From the NCBI GenBank assembly GCA_000153445.1, contig CH672398.1:71728-135727 (forward strand): DNA of 64,000 nucleotides. Reading direction: 5' to 3'. This DNA is from a gamma proteobacterium HTCC2207 (lineage in GTDB: Bacteria; Pseudomonadota; Gammaproteobacteria; Pseudomonadales; Porticoccaceae). Each line of letters begins with the position of its first letter. Within the stretch, counting starts at the first letter, position 1. The notes beneath the pieces are model-generated. The model worked only from the letters and a program-made list of their open reading frames with translations. It was not told the DNA's origin and did no database searches. Shown piece by piece: positions 33,264 through 41,912 of the stretch. Both the position numbers and the translations under genes were made by a program.

Positions 33264-33680
33264 TTAGCCAGCAGCGGCGAGGCATCTTTTAGCGCGGTTA
33301 ATGCAGGACTGACAGTCGTTGGTGCGCAGAGGGCAGGCTTTGATACAAATATGATAGTCGTAGGCACATTGGCGCTGTTGGCTGTCGAGGGGCTTGCACT
33401 GTTGGGGTAGGTTGTCACTGGATACGTAGATTGAATCCCGCGCCACCAGATCGCAGTAATTAAAGAGCAGCGTGTCGCGGACTTCCGTGTTTATTTCGGC
33501 TGGCTCTTTTAGCTGTTCGTTAATCAGCTTGCGCTGAGTAAATACCGCACTGCGACCCAAGGTGTAGGTATCCAGGTCATAATTCTGCTGTGATAGGTTA
33601 TTCGCACAACCCAGTAATGTTAGGCTGCCCATCAGAACGAGGAAAAAGGCGGTAAGTTTGTTCGGTAGTTTATGTATCAC
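33264..33680 (-). CDS. Cysteine-rich putative lipoprotein of unknown function
   Basis: I do not recognise the family. The GTG at 33680 has AGGGAG nine bases upstream and gives a clean signal sequence ending in the lipobox LTLLGC. An ATG seven codons earlier is the alternative. The 138-residue product would be lipid-anchored at Cys25. The mature part is polar, with a C-terminal third holding about nine cysteines (CKPL, CAYDYHICIKACPL, CQSC, CLAAAG) that could form disulfides or bind metal. It converges on the GST gene with a 10-base gap. Confidence 0.65.
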   Translation of the reverse strand: MIHKLPNKLTAFFLVLMGSLTLLGCANNLSQQNYDLDTYTLGRSAVFTQRKLINEQLKEPAEINTEVRDTLLFNYCDLVARDSIYVSSDNLPQQCKPLDSQQRQCAYDYHICIKACPLRTNDCQSCINRAKRCLAAAG

Positions 33681-33879
33681 TGGTAATGGCTCCCTGTGCA
33701 TTGCACTGTTGATTAGATAACTCCTTTGTCAGCTCTCTGAGAGAGCCCTGTTGTTTTCACTGTCTACAGAATCACATTCAGTTAGTTCGTCACGGAGGAC
33801 GTCAAGCATGGCGTGTTGCTGTGATTCCGAATATGCCAACCTTGGCGGCCTAGGTCAATAGATATCTGAGCAAACTGAT

Positions 33880-34131
33880 ATGCAGCGCCCAAATGCAGAC
33901 TCTGCTTACTACGATGAATTTTTGCAGTTACAGGAAAAACTGCAGAAGAGAATCGTTTCGTTGCGTAAAAATGGGCATTTAGTGCAAGAAGATATGGCTG
34001 ACTATGAGTTATCTCTGCGTCAGTATCAAAGAATGGAGCAGGATCCCCAAGCCATAGTGTCACTCTGGCAACTGTTCAAAATAGCCAAGGCCCATGGCTT
34101 GGATGTTGACGAAATTTTGCGCTTCGACTAA
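33880..34131 (+). CDS. Small hypothetical helical protein
   Basis: An 83-residue soluble protein with no recognised family. The first half (EFLQLQEKLQKRIVSLRKNGHLVQEDMADYELSLRQY) looks like two amphipathic helices. The C-terminal part, KIAKAHGLDVDEILRFD, resembles a helix cap. No signal peptide or cysteines. It sits alone between the Cys-rich lipoprotein and the alkaline phosphatase gene. Confidence 0.55.
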   Translation: MQRPNADSAYYDEFLQLQEKLQKRIVSLRKNGHLVQEDMADYELSLRQYQRMEQDPQAIVSLWQLFKIAKAHGLDVDEILRFD

Positions 34132-34205
34132 CCGCGCCTCTCTATTCCTCCCGTTATATCCTCTGTTAAGTTCTGCTTAATGCTTGCCTTCCCACAGTCG
34201 GTGCG

Positions 34206-34223
34206 CTGTCATACTATCTTAAT
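34206..34223 (+). promoter_or_regulatory. Candidate half Pho box upstream of alkaline phosphatase
   Basis: CTGTCATACTATCTTAAT matches the first CTGTCAT repeat of a PhoB box exactly. The second repeat is weak (TCTTAAT). A TTAATAAT -10-like sequence overlaps its right end. It lies 49-66 bases before the ATG. PhoB control is expected from gene function but not proven. Confidence 0.35.
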
Positions 34224-34271
34224 AATTGTTGGCTACTCTTTGCCAATAACCCTAGTAACAGGATTTAGAGT

Positions 34272-35972
34272 ATGTACAACGTTGCCCAGCCAGCCTTTCG
34301 TCGACTTAGTCGATCTACCCTAAGTCTAGTTGGACTGTTTTTGATCGGCTGTATGCCTCCTGATACTTCTGATGTCCCGCATACGAGTGCTCCTCTAAGT
34401 CCAGAGACGCCGTCCGCTGTGCCCCAGGCATTTCTCAGCACCATTAATAATCAGTGGTACACAGAGTCCGCAGCAGTGGTCACTGAGACCAATAAGCAGG
34501 TGCAGCGCCTGGCATTACAGGCGGGCTCGGCGAAAAATATTATTCTCTTTGTCGGCGATGGCATGGGAATCACCACGGTTACTGCCGCGCGCATTTTTGA
34601 CGGTCAGCAGCGGGGTATGTCAGGTGAGGAGAACAGTCTCAGCTTTGGCCAGTTTCCCTTTGTTGGTCTTTCGAAAACCTACAATGTCGACGCCCAAACA
34701 GCGGATTCAGCGGGCACTATGACCGCGCTAGTCAGTGGTGTTAAAACCAATATTGGTATTGTTGGGCTCGATGAAGATGCTCGCAGAGGCGATTGCGCAT
34801 CGACTGCCGGGAACCAGGTATTTACCGCACTGGAACTGGCGGAGATTGCAGGCCTGTCTACTGGGATTGTTACAAACACCCGAATTACCCATGCCACACC
34901 GGCTGCAACCTACGCTAAATCCGTTGATCGCGACTGGGAAAACCCATCGGTGATGCCAGCTGCAGCAATCGCCGCTGGCTGTGAAGATATCGCCTCGCAG
35001 TTGATTAATTTTGAACGCAATCTTGAAGCCCGCTATCCCGGTATTGATGTAGATGGTATTGAGGTCGCACTGGGGGGAGGGCGTCGTGAGTTTTTGCCCA
35101 ATGATCCTGCCGCCAATAGCCAGGATGCTCGCAGCTCTGTAGAGGGCGATCGCAACGATAGTCGCAATCTTGTTGAGGAGTGGGCTGCACTCTATCCCCG
35201 GGGCGATTATGTGATTGACCAGGTTGGTTTCGACGCTGTTGATGCTGCCACTAGCGAGAATCTTTTCGGTCTTTTTAATGAGTCGGAGATGCATTATGAG
35301 ATCGATCGCAAGAATGATCGCGCAGGTGAACCCTCTCTCACAGAGATGACCGCCAAGGCGATTGATATTCTCGATAACAATGAGCAGGGGTTTTTCTTGA
35401 TGGTGGAGGCAGGGCGCATTGATCATGGCCATCACGCCAACAGTGCTTACGCCGCCTTGAGCGATACGGTGGAGCTGTCACGTGCTGTGCAGGCAGCAGT
35501 GGATGCCACCAGTCGCGATGACACGCTGATTATTGTCACCGCCGATCACAGTCATGTGTTTACCATGGCCGGGTATCCGAAACGGGGCAATCCGATTTTG
35601 GGTAAGGTCGTCAATGTGGGTTCCGACAGCCCCGCCTTAGATGATGATGGCTTGCCATACACTACTTTGGGTTATGCCAATGGTCTTGGGTTTCGTGACT
35701 TGGGACAAGAAACCAATGCCGATTTAGCCTATTACAGCAAGTCGGTGGCAGGGCGGCAGAATTTAATCAGTACAGACACTGAGACTTCGGGCTTTCATCA
35801 GGAAGTACTAGTACCCCTAGAGGGTGAGACTCACGGCGGTGAAGATGTGGCAGTCTATGCCACTGGCCCTGGCGCTCATTTGGTTGGCGGTTCTAATGAG
35901 CAGAGTATTGTTTTCCATGCGATGAATCACGCCGGGAATCTATTTCAGAAAGCCGCAGAGGCCTTAAAATAG
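34272..35972 (+). CDS. PhoA-family alkaline phosphatase, lipoprotein
   Basis: Releases phosphate from phosphomonoesters outside the inner membrane. The 566-residue protein has a signal sequence ending in LIGC, so it is probably lipid-anchored. Metal and catalytic motifs are NIILFVGDGMG (first Asp), TADSAGTMTA with catalytic Ser146, GRIDHGHH, TADHSHVF and THGGEDVAVYATGP. It is longer than E. coli PhoA (~470 residues) by an insert around residues 240-340. It ends 31 bases from the convergent cytochrome gene. Confidence 0.93.
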   Translation: MYNVAQPAFRRLSRSTLSLVGLFLIGCMPPDTSDVPHTSAPLSPETPSAVPQAFLSTINNQWYTESAAVVTETNKQVQRLALQAGSAKNIILFVGDGMGITTVTAARIFDGQQRGMSGEENSLSFGQFPFVGLSKTYNVDAQTADSAGTMTALVSGVKTNIGIVGLDEDARRGDCASTAGNQVFTALELAEIAGLSTGIVTNTRITHATPAATYAKSVDRDWENPSVMPAAAIAAGCEDIASQLINFERNLEARYPGIDVDGIEVALGGGRREFLPNDPAANSQDARSSVEGDRNDSRNLVEEWAALYPRGDYVIDQVGFDAVDAATSENLFGLFNESEMHYEIDRKNDRAGEPSLTEMTAKAIDILDNNEQGFFLMVEAGRIDHGHHANSAYAALSDTVELSRAVQAAVDATSRDDTLIIVTADHSHVFTMAGYPKRGNPILGKVVNVGSDSPALDDDGLPYTTLGYANGLGFRDLGQETNADLAYYSKSVAGRQNLISTDTETSGFHQEVLVPLEGETHGGEDVAVYATGPGAHLVGGSNEQSIVFHAMNHAGNLFQKAAEALK

Positions 35973-36003
35973 TTGTCAGCTGTTGCTGTTGGGCTGCTGA
36001 CTC

Positions 36004-38286
36004 TTAAATGCGTTGAGTTATGGCCCGCTTCAACTGCTGTAAGCTGGGGTTTGTCGGGTCAATGACCAGCGCCCGATCAATCAGTTGCAGGGCTTTTAGC
36101 CAGCGCTGCTGTTGGCCATAGAGACTGACTAGGCCATTGATAAACTCGGCATTGCCGGGCATAAGTTGGAGCGCGGCAAGATAGGCTTTTTCTGCCTCTA
36201 ATGATTTTCCTGACTGCTGATTCAGCACTGCAAGGTTATACCAGGCTCGAGGATTATTGCCGGTGGTCGCAGCGCTTTCCAATGACAGTGCTGCCTGTTC
36301 GTAACGCGCCTGCTCGGCCATCAATAGTCCCAGTGAATAGTGCGCCTCGCTGGCTTGCGGCTCGCGCTCAATCACTGTTCGATAGAGTTCTTCTGTAGCC
36401 TCGGTTTTTCCTTGGCTGTAATAGAGTTGCGCCAAATTCATTCGCGCCGCGTTAAAACCACTGTCGATTTTCAATACTGCCAAATAGGCTTCCGCTGCGC
36501 TGTCGAGATTGCCCCTGAGGTGTTGATCTATCGCGATACGCATGCGACCCGAGGGAAAGTCTGCATTGACCAGCATGGCGGTTTGGTGCTCTTTGTTTGC
36601 TCGACTAAAGGCATCTTTCAGGGCGTTTGGTATCAGATCCTGTGGCACATCAACCAGCCCTTCAGCGGCGGCAATTCGCACTGCTCGCACCGGATCATTG
36701 AGGCGTTCGAGTAAGGGGCTAACTTTATTAGCACTACCATTCAGGCTGCGAACCGAAGTGGTTCGCAATAGGGGACTAGCATCGTTGCTGGCACTGGTCA
36801 GAGCACGCTCAACCATTGGCAGTGAGATATCGGGTGCCAACAGAGAGGCGGCAGTGGCACGGGCAATGGCTGGCTGTGAAAGATCCTTTAACAGCGACAC
36901 TAATGGCTCAACCGAGTCATTGGGTTGACTGGCCGCGGCGGTAAGAATTTCAGAGAAATGGGCTGGCCGCTCAGGGCCAAACCACTCTGCTATTTTTGCC
37001 GCGGCCCATTCAGCAGACTCTTTGCTGTGGCAATCATTACAGGCATTGGGTGTGCCATGGTCGACGCTCAGATCCGGTCGTGGAATACGAAAGCTATGAT
37101 CGCGACGGTAATCATTGCCCATATAGAGTCGTCCTGGCATATGACAGTCAATGCACTGAGTTCCCTGAGCTTGATCATTTTTGGCTGTTGATAAAGCGCC
37201 CTCCATGCCATGTTGATGATGTGTTGGCGTATCGAATAGCTCGCTGCTATGGCAGCCGACACAGAGCTGATTGCCCTCGGCTTTAAGTTTAACGCTGTGG
37301 GGCTGATGACAGTCCACACAGCCAACGCCTGAGTGATACATTTTGCTTTGCACAAAAGAACCGTAGACAAACACCTCGTCGAGAATTTGCCCATCGCTGT
37401 GATAGGTGGGCGGGGTTAGCAGTTGCGGTAAATAGTGATCGAGTAGTTGGTTGCTACCCTGTTCAAATTTAGTGGTCAGTTGTTGACGTCGAGCGTGACA
37501 ACGACCGCACTGATCGACTACTACCTGTGAGTCTTCACCGACTTTCATATTGATATGCAGCGGGTCTAATGCCGCATTAAAATTGGCTGAGCTCACCGTG
37601 TCTACATGATTGCTGCCCGGGCCATGACAGGATTCGCAACCCACATCTATTTCCGAGACACTGGTTTTGTAACTGTTGCTGGCAATATCGAAATTTTTCT
37701 CAACATTATTGCTATGACAATCGGCACACATGCTGTTCCAGTTCTTGCCACCCTCAGACCAGTGCACCCACTCACCCGGTTGCGCGAGTAACTCTGGTTG
37801 CGGATCAAACCATTGGTTAGTGAGCGTATTCCAAGCTACCGGCAGCTGCTGTAGGCGACCATTGGGGAAGGCGACCAAATATTGTTGCAGTGGCTCGGTG
37901 CCAAAGGTGTAGAGAATTTTATAATCCTTTACCTGCCCATCCTTGCCTGCCAGCCGGGCATAAAAGCCATCGGCTTTTGTGGTGAATAGGGCGCTATTAC
38001 CTGGTGCTTCGAATGAGCCGTTATTAAAGTCGCCTTTGACCGTGGCTGCGGTGGCATGTTGCATGGCCTGGTCGTGATGGGAGCCCTGCCAATTTTGATA
38101 GGCCTCAGTGTGACATCCTGCGCAACTGCTACTGCCAAGAAACCCATTTATACCCGTGCCAGTAATAGTGACCGGATCAGTCGGTGCTTTTGGGCTAATA
38201 ATTGCCGCACCAATAAACCCTAACAGCAGAGTGACACTGATAATCAATGTGAGGCGATAGATAAAATTGGCGCGCGGAGGATTCAT
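36004..38286 (-). CDS. Octaheme c-type cytochrome with HEAT-like and TPR repeats
   Basis: A 760-residue protein with an N-terminal membrane anchor (about 10-30) and eight CXXCH haem sites between Cys55 and about residue 420 (CAGCH, CADCH, CESCH, CGRCH, CVDCH, CVGCH, CIDCH, CNDCH). This part resembles cytochrome c554/doubled-CXXCH families. Residues ~450-560 look like HEAT repeats. Residues ~590-755 are TPRs (AEAYLAVLKIDSGFNAARMN, SLGLLMAEQARYEQAA). It would face the periplasm and need the ccm operon at 56226-63396. Its electron partner and substrate are unknown, and no quinol-oxidising or reductase partner is adjacent. Confidence 0.88.
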   Translation of the reverse strand: MNPPRANFIYRLTLIISVTLLLGFIGAAIISPKAPTDPVTITGTGINGFLGSSSCAGCHTEAYQNWQGSHHDQAMQHATAATVKGDFNNGSFEAPGNSALFTTKADGFYARLAGKDGQVKDYKILYTFGTEPLQQYLVAFPNGRLQQLPVAWNTLTNQWFDPQPELLAQPGEWVHWSEGGKNWNSMCADCHSNNVEKNFDIASNSYKTSVSEIDVGCESCHGPGSNHVDTVSSANFNAALDPLHINMKVGEDSQVVVDQCGRCHARRQQLTTKFEQGSNQLLDHYLPQLLTPPTYHSDGQILDEVFVYGSFVQSKMYHSGVGCVDCHQPHSVKLKAEGNQLCVGCHSSELFDTPTHHQHGMEGALSTAKNDQAQGTQCIDCHMPGRLYMGNDYRRDHSFRIPRPDLSVDHGTPNACNDCHSKESAEWAAAKIAEWFGPERPAHFSEILTAAASQPNDSVEPLVSLLKDLSQPAIARATAASLLAPDISLPMVERALTSASNDASPLLRTTSVRSLNGSANKVSPLLERLNDPVRAVRIAAAEGLVDVPQDLIPNALKDAFSRANKEHQTAMLVNADFPSGRMRIAIDQHLRGNLDSAAEAYLAVLKIDSGFNAARMNLAQLYYSQGKTEATEELYRTVIEREPQASEAHYSLGLLMAEQARYEQAALSLESAATTGNNPRAWYNLAVLNQQSGKSLEAEKAYLAALQLMPGNAEFINGLVSLYGQQQRWLKALQLIDRALVIDPTNPSLQQLKRAITQRI

Positions 38287-38371
38287 TTCTTAGGCTAACT
38301 TTAAACGGAAGGGTTATATTAAACCGCGGATTTTTCTTTGTTATAAGACTTTTTTATCATCCTTTTTTCAC

Positions 38372-38397
38372 GGCTATTTACAAAGGCTATTTACAAA
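38372..38397. repeat. Two 13-bp direct repeats in a divergent promoter region
   Basis: GGCTATTTACAAA occurs twice head to tail, then GGCGGTTCACA begins like a decayed third copy. It lies 86 bases upstream of the cytochrome start in the 266-base spacer shared with the beta-propeller gene. The remaining spacer shows no clear operator; an AT-rich TTAATAAAGAATAATAATA precedes the beta-propeller ATG. Confidence 0.75.
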
Positions 38398-38552
38398 GGC
38401 GGTTCACACAGAATCGCTCCAGTTTAGCGGCTTGGTTCAAGAAAGCCTATTCTAAATTTTTAGCTCTAATGAGTGCAGTGTTACTGGCTCATATTGAGGC
38501 TCGATGTAAACTTGAATATACTCGGCCGTGAACTTAATAAAGAATAATAATA

Positions 38553-40601
38553 ATGAAAAACATACCCCAGTTAATGTTTATCCCATTGGCGATGATAATG
38601 GCCTCTTGCGGAGGTGGAGGTGGTTCCTCTGCGCCACAAGCCACGCAACCTCCGGCTACTGTGCCGGTGGCTGAGGGCCTGCTGATTGAAGTAGAGAGCC
38701 AAAATCAGCTGTTGGAAAGAGTGCGTCAGGGTTTTACTCAGGTAGCGACTAACAATGTGGCTAAAGCCGGCACTGTTGAGTTGGGCGATGGGGTCGCCTT
38801 GGATGCGGAGAGCTCTGCGCCAGCCAGCAGTGATAGCTTTACCACCACCTATACATTGGAAGCCAGCGTCGATGAGCATGACTACGTAAAGTACGATGGC
38901 GATCATCTGTTTATTGCACCGAGCCGGGGTATGGATTGCTGCTTTATAGTCGATGATATCGCTTTTAGAGAACCTTTTCCTGAGGAGAACGAAACTATAG
39001 CCGCGGATATAATGCCCGTCTCAGGTGGAAATGATGAGCGCAGCATACGCATTCTCTCCACCGATCCTGAGGTCGCCACGGCCAGTCAGGTCGGCACTAT
39101 TCCTCTCAGTGATAGCCGCACGGTTGAAGGTCTTTACACCAACGATAATCAGCTAGTTTCGATCAGCAGTAGTGGCTGGTGGGGTGTTTTTGGTGACTCT
39201 TTTGATACGCCATCAATCTGGGCAGGGCAGACCACAGCACTAGATATTTACGATATAACTGATGCCGCCAATCCCGCTAGACAGCTGCAGCTTGAATTTC
39301 AGGGTGGCTTTGTCAGTAGTCGCAGGCAGGGCGATATGGTTTACCTTGTGGCTCGCCATACTCCCGAGGTAGTAAGTTATAACTATTATCCCGATAGCCT
39401 TCAAACAGCAGAAAATGAAACCCTGCTAGATGCGCTGGAGCCTGAGGATATTCTGCCCAATATGTCGATTAATGGTGTCGAAAGTCCACTGCTCAGCGCC
39501 TCAGACTGTCGTGTCGCCGATAGTGAAAACAGTCTCGCGCCAGTGAGTTCTGCCTTTCCGACCATGACAATGCTGATTGCCGTTGATCTGGCAAGCCAGT
39601 CAGTGGTTAACGCCGTTTGCTACCTAGAGCCCACTTCGGGAATCTATGTGAGTAATAATGCGATCTATCTGACCCAAGTTGATTATGGTGAGGCTGATTC
39701 ACGGACTCTGGTGCACAGCTATTCCCTATCTGCAGACCTCGATTATCTCGGATCCGGTGTAGTCGACGGCGCACTGGCACTCAGTGGCGACAGGGATTTT
39801 CGCATCAATGAACATGAGGGTTATCTGCGCCTGGTTACCAGCCAGCGCACTGCTGATGCAGAAGACCGAATTGATCATCAGCTCTCAGTTCTTAAACTGG
39901 CAACCGATAAGCCTGAATTAAATCTGGTGGCTACACTGCCCAATACTGAGCGCACTGCCGCCATAGGTAAGCCCAATGAAGATCTCTATGGCGTACGCTT
40001 TTTTGGTGACAAACTCTATTTGGTGACTTTTGAGCGCATAGATCCGCTCTATGTACTCGACCTTTCCGATCCACTAGATCCACTGATCGCGGGGGAGCTC
40101 AGCGTTACCGGTTTCTCAGATTTCCTGCATCCGGTTAATGATGACCTGCTGCTCGGTTTGGGCCAGGATGAGCAGGGTCTGGTTAAGCTTGAGCTATTTA
40201 ATGTGGCATCTCTGACGGCACCTTTTTCTCTGGGTTCCACAAGTCTCAGCCCTGGCGCCAACTGGAGTTATTCAGAGGCGCGTTACAATCGCCATGCGTT
40301 TACCTATCAGGCAATCGATGAGACCACTGATCGCTTTTCAGTCCCAGTCTCCCTGAGTCTCTATTCGGATGAAATGGGCTACAGTGAGGAGCGACGTCTT
40401 TTCTTATTTGAAATCGACAGCAAAGATCGCCCAGCAGACGCTGCAATTATCGAGGTTGGGCAGATTGTGGCTAAGACAGAGCAGTGGTGGGATGATCGCC
40501 AGCGTGCGGTGTTTGACGGTGATGCGGTATTTTATATCGATGGCACAAGGGTTTGGTCTACTCTATGGACCGCCTCGGAACGTCAGGACGGCCCGTTTTA
40601 A
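38553..40601 (+). CDS. Secreted beta-propeller lipoprotein (Beta_propel family)
   Basis: A 682-residue exported protein. The signal sequence ends at MASCGGGGGSS, a lipobox followed by a Gly/Ser linker. The region FTTTYTLEASVDEHDYVKYDGDHLF (about residues 93-117) is the hallmark opening of the Beta_propel family. Blade-like repeats follow (GVRFFGDKLYLVTFERIDPLYVLDLSDP). Members are extracytoplasmic and poorly characterised; no enzymatic motif is visible. It is divergent from the octaheme cytochrome, so joint control is possible but unproven. Confidence 0.85.
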   Translation: MKNIPQLMFIPLAMIMASCGGGGGSSAPQATQPPATVPVAEGLLIEVESQNQLLERVRQGFTQVATNNVAKAGTVELGDGVALDAESSAPASSDSFTTTYTLEASVDEHDYVKYDGDHLFIAPSRGMDCCFIVDDIAFREPFPEENETIAADIMPVSGGNDERSIRILSTDPEVATASQVGTIPLSDSRTVEGLYTNDNQLVSISSSGWWGVFGDSFDTPSIWAGQTTALDIYDITDAANPARQLQLEFQGGFVSSRRQGDMVYLVARHTPEVVSYNYYPDSLQTAENETLLDALEPEDILPNMSINGVESPLLSASDCRVADSENSLAPVSSAFPTMTMLIAVDLASQSVVNAVCYLEPTSGIYVSNNAIYLTQVDYGEADSRTLVHSYSLSADLDYLGSGVVDGALALSGDRDFRINEHEGYLRLVTSQRTADAEDRIDHQLSVLKLATDKPELNLVATLPNTERTAAIGKPNEDLYGVRFFGDKLYLVTFERIDPLYVLDLSDPLDPLIAGELSVTGFSDFLHPVNDDLLLGLGQDEQGLVKLELFNVASLTAPFSLGSTSLSPGANWSYSEARYNRHAFTYQAIDETTDRFSVPVSLSLYSDEMGYSEERRLFLFEIDSKDRPADAAIIEVGQIVAKTEQWWDDRQRAVFDGDAVFYIDGTRVWSTLWTASERQDGPF

Positions 40602-40642
40602 ACTGTCCCTTTTTGATTAAAAGAAGATTAAGGGCTACCTGC

Positions 40643-41260
40643 TTAAATGGCGGGTTCAGGCTCGACATTACTCCAAGAGTAGGTTTCCAATACGCTGTTT
40701 GAAAATAGCGAAGTAAGCAGTATCGGAGTAATTGGGCCGAGTTTTTGTGCGCAGTTCTGGCGGTGCAGCTCAACCGTTCTGTGGCTGAGTTTTCGCGCCG
40801 CGGCAATTTTTTTACTCGAGTGGCCCTGGTATACCAGGTGTAAAACATCCCACTCGCGCTTAGTTAACAGGGATTCAACTGGAATCCAGAAATTTTCTGG
40901 CAGCGGTATTTCAGGCAGTGCAGATGTCATTACAAAACTACTGAACTCCTCGAGATTGGATAATTGTTTTGGGCTGATAAAGCTGAGCTTATCCCGGCCA
41001 ATTTGACTGGGTAGTTGTTCAGCGCCTGCCTCAGCCGAGTCATCGAAAACTAGATTGAGTACTGTCAAATTTGCAATTTTGCTTTTGCTCTTGACCTTAT
41101 CGAGGGCCTGGCGCTTAAAAAAGTCAAAGTTGGGTGTCAGGCTCATGGTGACTATATTGTCGGTCACGGAGTGGCTGTTAATCTCTGAAATTTGCTTTAG
41201 GGTCGAAGCGGGGGCGCCAAGAACTTTTACGACAATGACATTCTTGCTTTCACTGGGCAT
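40643..41260 (-). CDS. Orphan LuxR-type (GerE helix-turn-helix) regulator
   Basis: A 205-residue protein with a C-terminal LuxR-family DNA-binding domain at about 133-195 (LLTKREWDVLHLVYQGHSSKKIAAARKLSHRTVELHRQNCAQKLG). The N-terminal ~130 residues match neither a receiver nor an autoinducer-binding domain that I recognise, and no phospho-acceptor Asp pattern is clear. It converges on the beta-propeller gene with a 41-base gap. Its targets are unknown. Confidence 0.85.
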   Translation of the reverse strand: MPSESKNVIVVKVLGAPASTLKQISEINSHSVTDNIVTMSLTPNFDFFKRQALDKVKSKSKIANLTVLNLVFDDSAEAGAEQLPSQIGRDKLSFISPKQLSNLEEFSSFVMTSALPEIPLPENFWIPVESLLTKREWDVLHLVYQGHSSKKIAAARKLSHRTVELHRQNCAQKLGPITPILLTSLFSNSVLETYSWSNVEPEPAI

Positions 41261-41508
41261 TAATTTGATTCCACTTATTTATGTCATGGTGATGTGCTGA
41301 TTCAGCACAGTCAGACTTGCTTCTAGAAAGCAGTCAAGAACGATCCCTTCTTTAGAAAATTTCAAATATTCACCTGTGAATAAATAGTACTGGTTTTGTT
41401 CTGTGTGTCTATACTTATATGAATTTATTTGGCTGCTCAGGAAACCTTAGGACTAGCTTTGGCTCATTTGCGTTTTTAGGGGCGGGGATTTGTGTATTTG
41501 GGAGCCAA

Positions 41509-41538
41509 CCACGCGTCTTTTGATGAAAAGACACGTGG
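41509..41538 (-). terminator. Long hairpin just downstream of tRNA-Ile2
   Basis: On the minus strand CCACGTGTCTTTT and AAAAGACGCGTGG form a 13-bp stem (one G-U pair) around CATC, starting nine bases after the tRNA CCA end. No U-tract follows. It may act as a terminator or as a 3'-processing structure. The rest of the 287-base gap up to the LuxR-type gene shows no other feature. Confidence 0.5.
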
Positions 41539-41547
41539 CTGGTGAAT

Positions 41548-41624
41548 TGGTGGGCCCTCCGTGACTTGAACACGGGACCTGCCGATTATGAGTCGGATGC
41601 TCTAACCAACTGAGCTAAGGGCCC
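41548..41624 (-). tRNA. tRNA-Ile2 (anticodon CAU, lysidine type)
   Basis: A 77-base cloverleaf with encoded CCA. It has acceptor GGGCCCT/AGGGCCC, D-arm GCTC...GAGC, anticodon loop CTCATAA and T-loop TTCAAGT. C4-G69 and C5-G68 are the TilS recognition pairs of tRNA-Ile2. Elongator tRNA-Met has U4-A69 and A5-U68 instead, so Ile2 is preferred over Met. C34 would be converted to lysidine to read AUA. The top anticodon-stem pair is a U27-C43 mismatch. No other tRNA is seen in the window. Confidence 0.92.
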
Positions 41625-41634
41625 TTAACTTGTC

Positions 41635-41734
41635 TTTTTGTCCCTATGCGTCGTTGCGTGCTCACAATCTTCGGTCACACACTTTATGTATGCTCCCTCA
41701 GCTTGCTGCGCGGCTCCTCGTTTAGGAACAAAAA
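41635..41734. repeat. Possible 100-bp repeat element with short inverted ends
   Basis: TTTTTGTCC at the left and GGAACAAAAA at the right are near-inverted copies bounding a 100-base block. The block starts eleven bases from the tRNA 5' end and has no open reading frame of note. It lies in the 325-base gene-free gap before rpoD. Whether it is dispersed elsewhere in the genome cannot be seen here. Confidence 0.35.
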
Positions 41735-41825
41735 TTCTGCGTTAAGCTTGAACGTCTATTTTGGCGCTAATGTTTAACTTTGTCATTCTGTTGTGTGGCT
41801 TTTCGGTGTTAACACCACAACTATT

Positions 41826-41912
41826 ACTCCGAGCGCAGCGGGATCTTATTAAAATACACTGCATTCTTGCAGGAGATCCTTCGCTTCGCTCTGCTCACTC
41901 AGTATGACGGTG
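41826..41912. repeat. REP-like palindromic element downstream of rpoD
   Basis: GAGCGCAGCGGGATCT (41831-41846) faces AGATCCTTCGCTTCGCTC (41874-41891), an imperfect inverted repeat. Within it, CTGCA and TGCAG make a small inner hairpin. The form GAGCGNAGCG...GGATCT is that of common dispersed intergenic palindromes in many bacteria. It lies past the 3' end of the minus-strand rpoD, so it may protect or end that transcript. Confidence 0.6.

Noticed and set aside
34728-35435. A 235-codon open frame on the minus strand inside the alkaline phosphatase gene
   Set aside because: It is wholly antisense to a gene with clear catalytic motifs, has no family features, and its composition is that of a frame shadow.
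35975-36001. GTCAGC/GCTGAC hairpin between the convergent phosphatase and cytochrome genes
   Set aside because: The 6-bp stem with a 15-base loop and no T-run is too weak to call a terminator.
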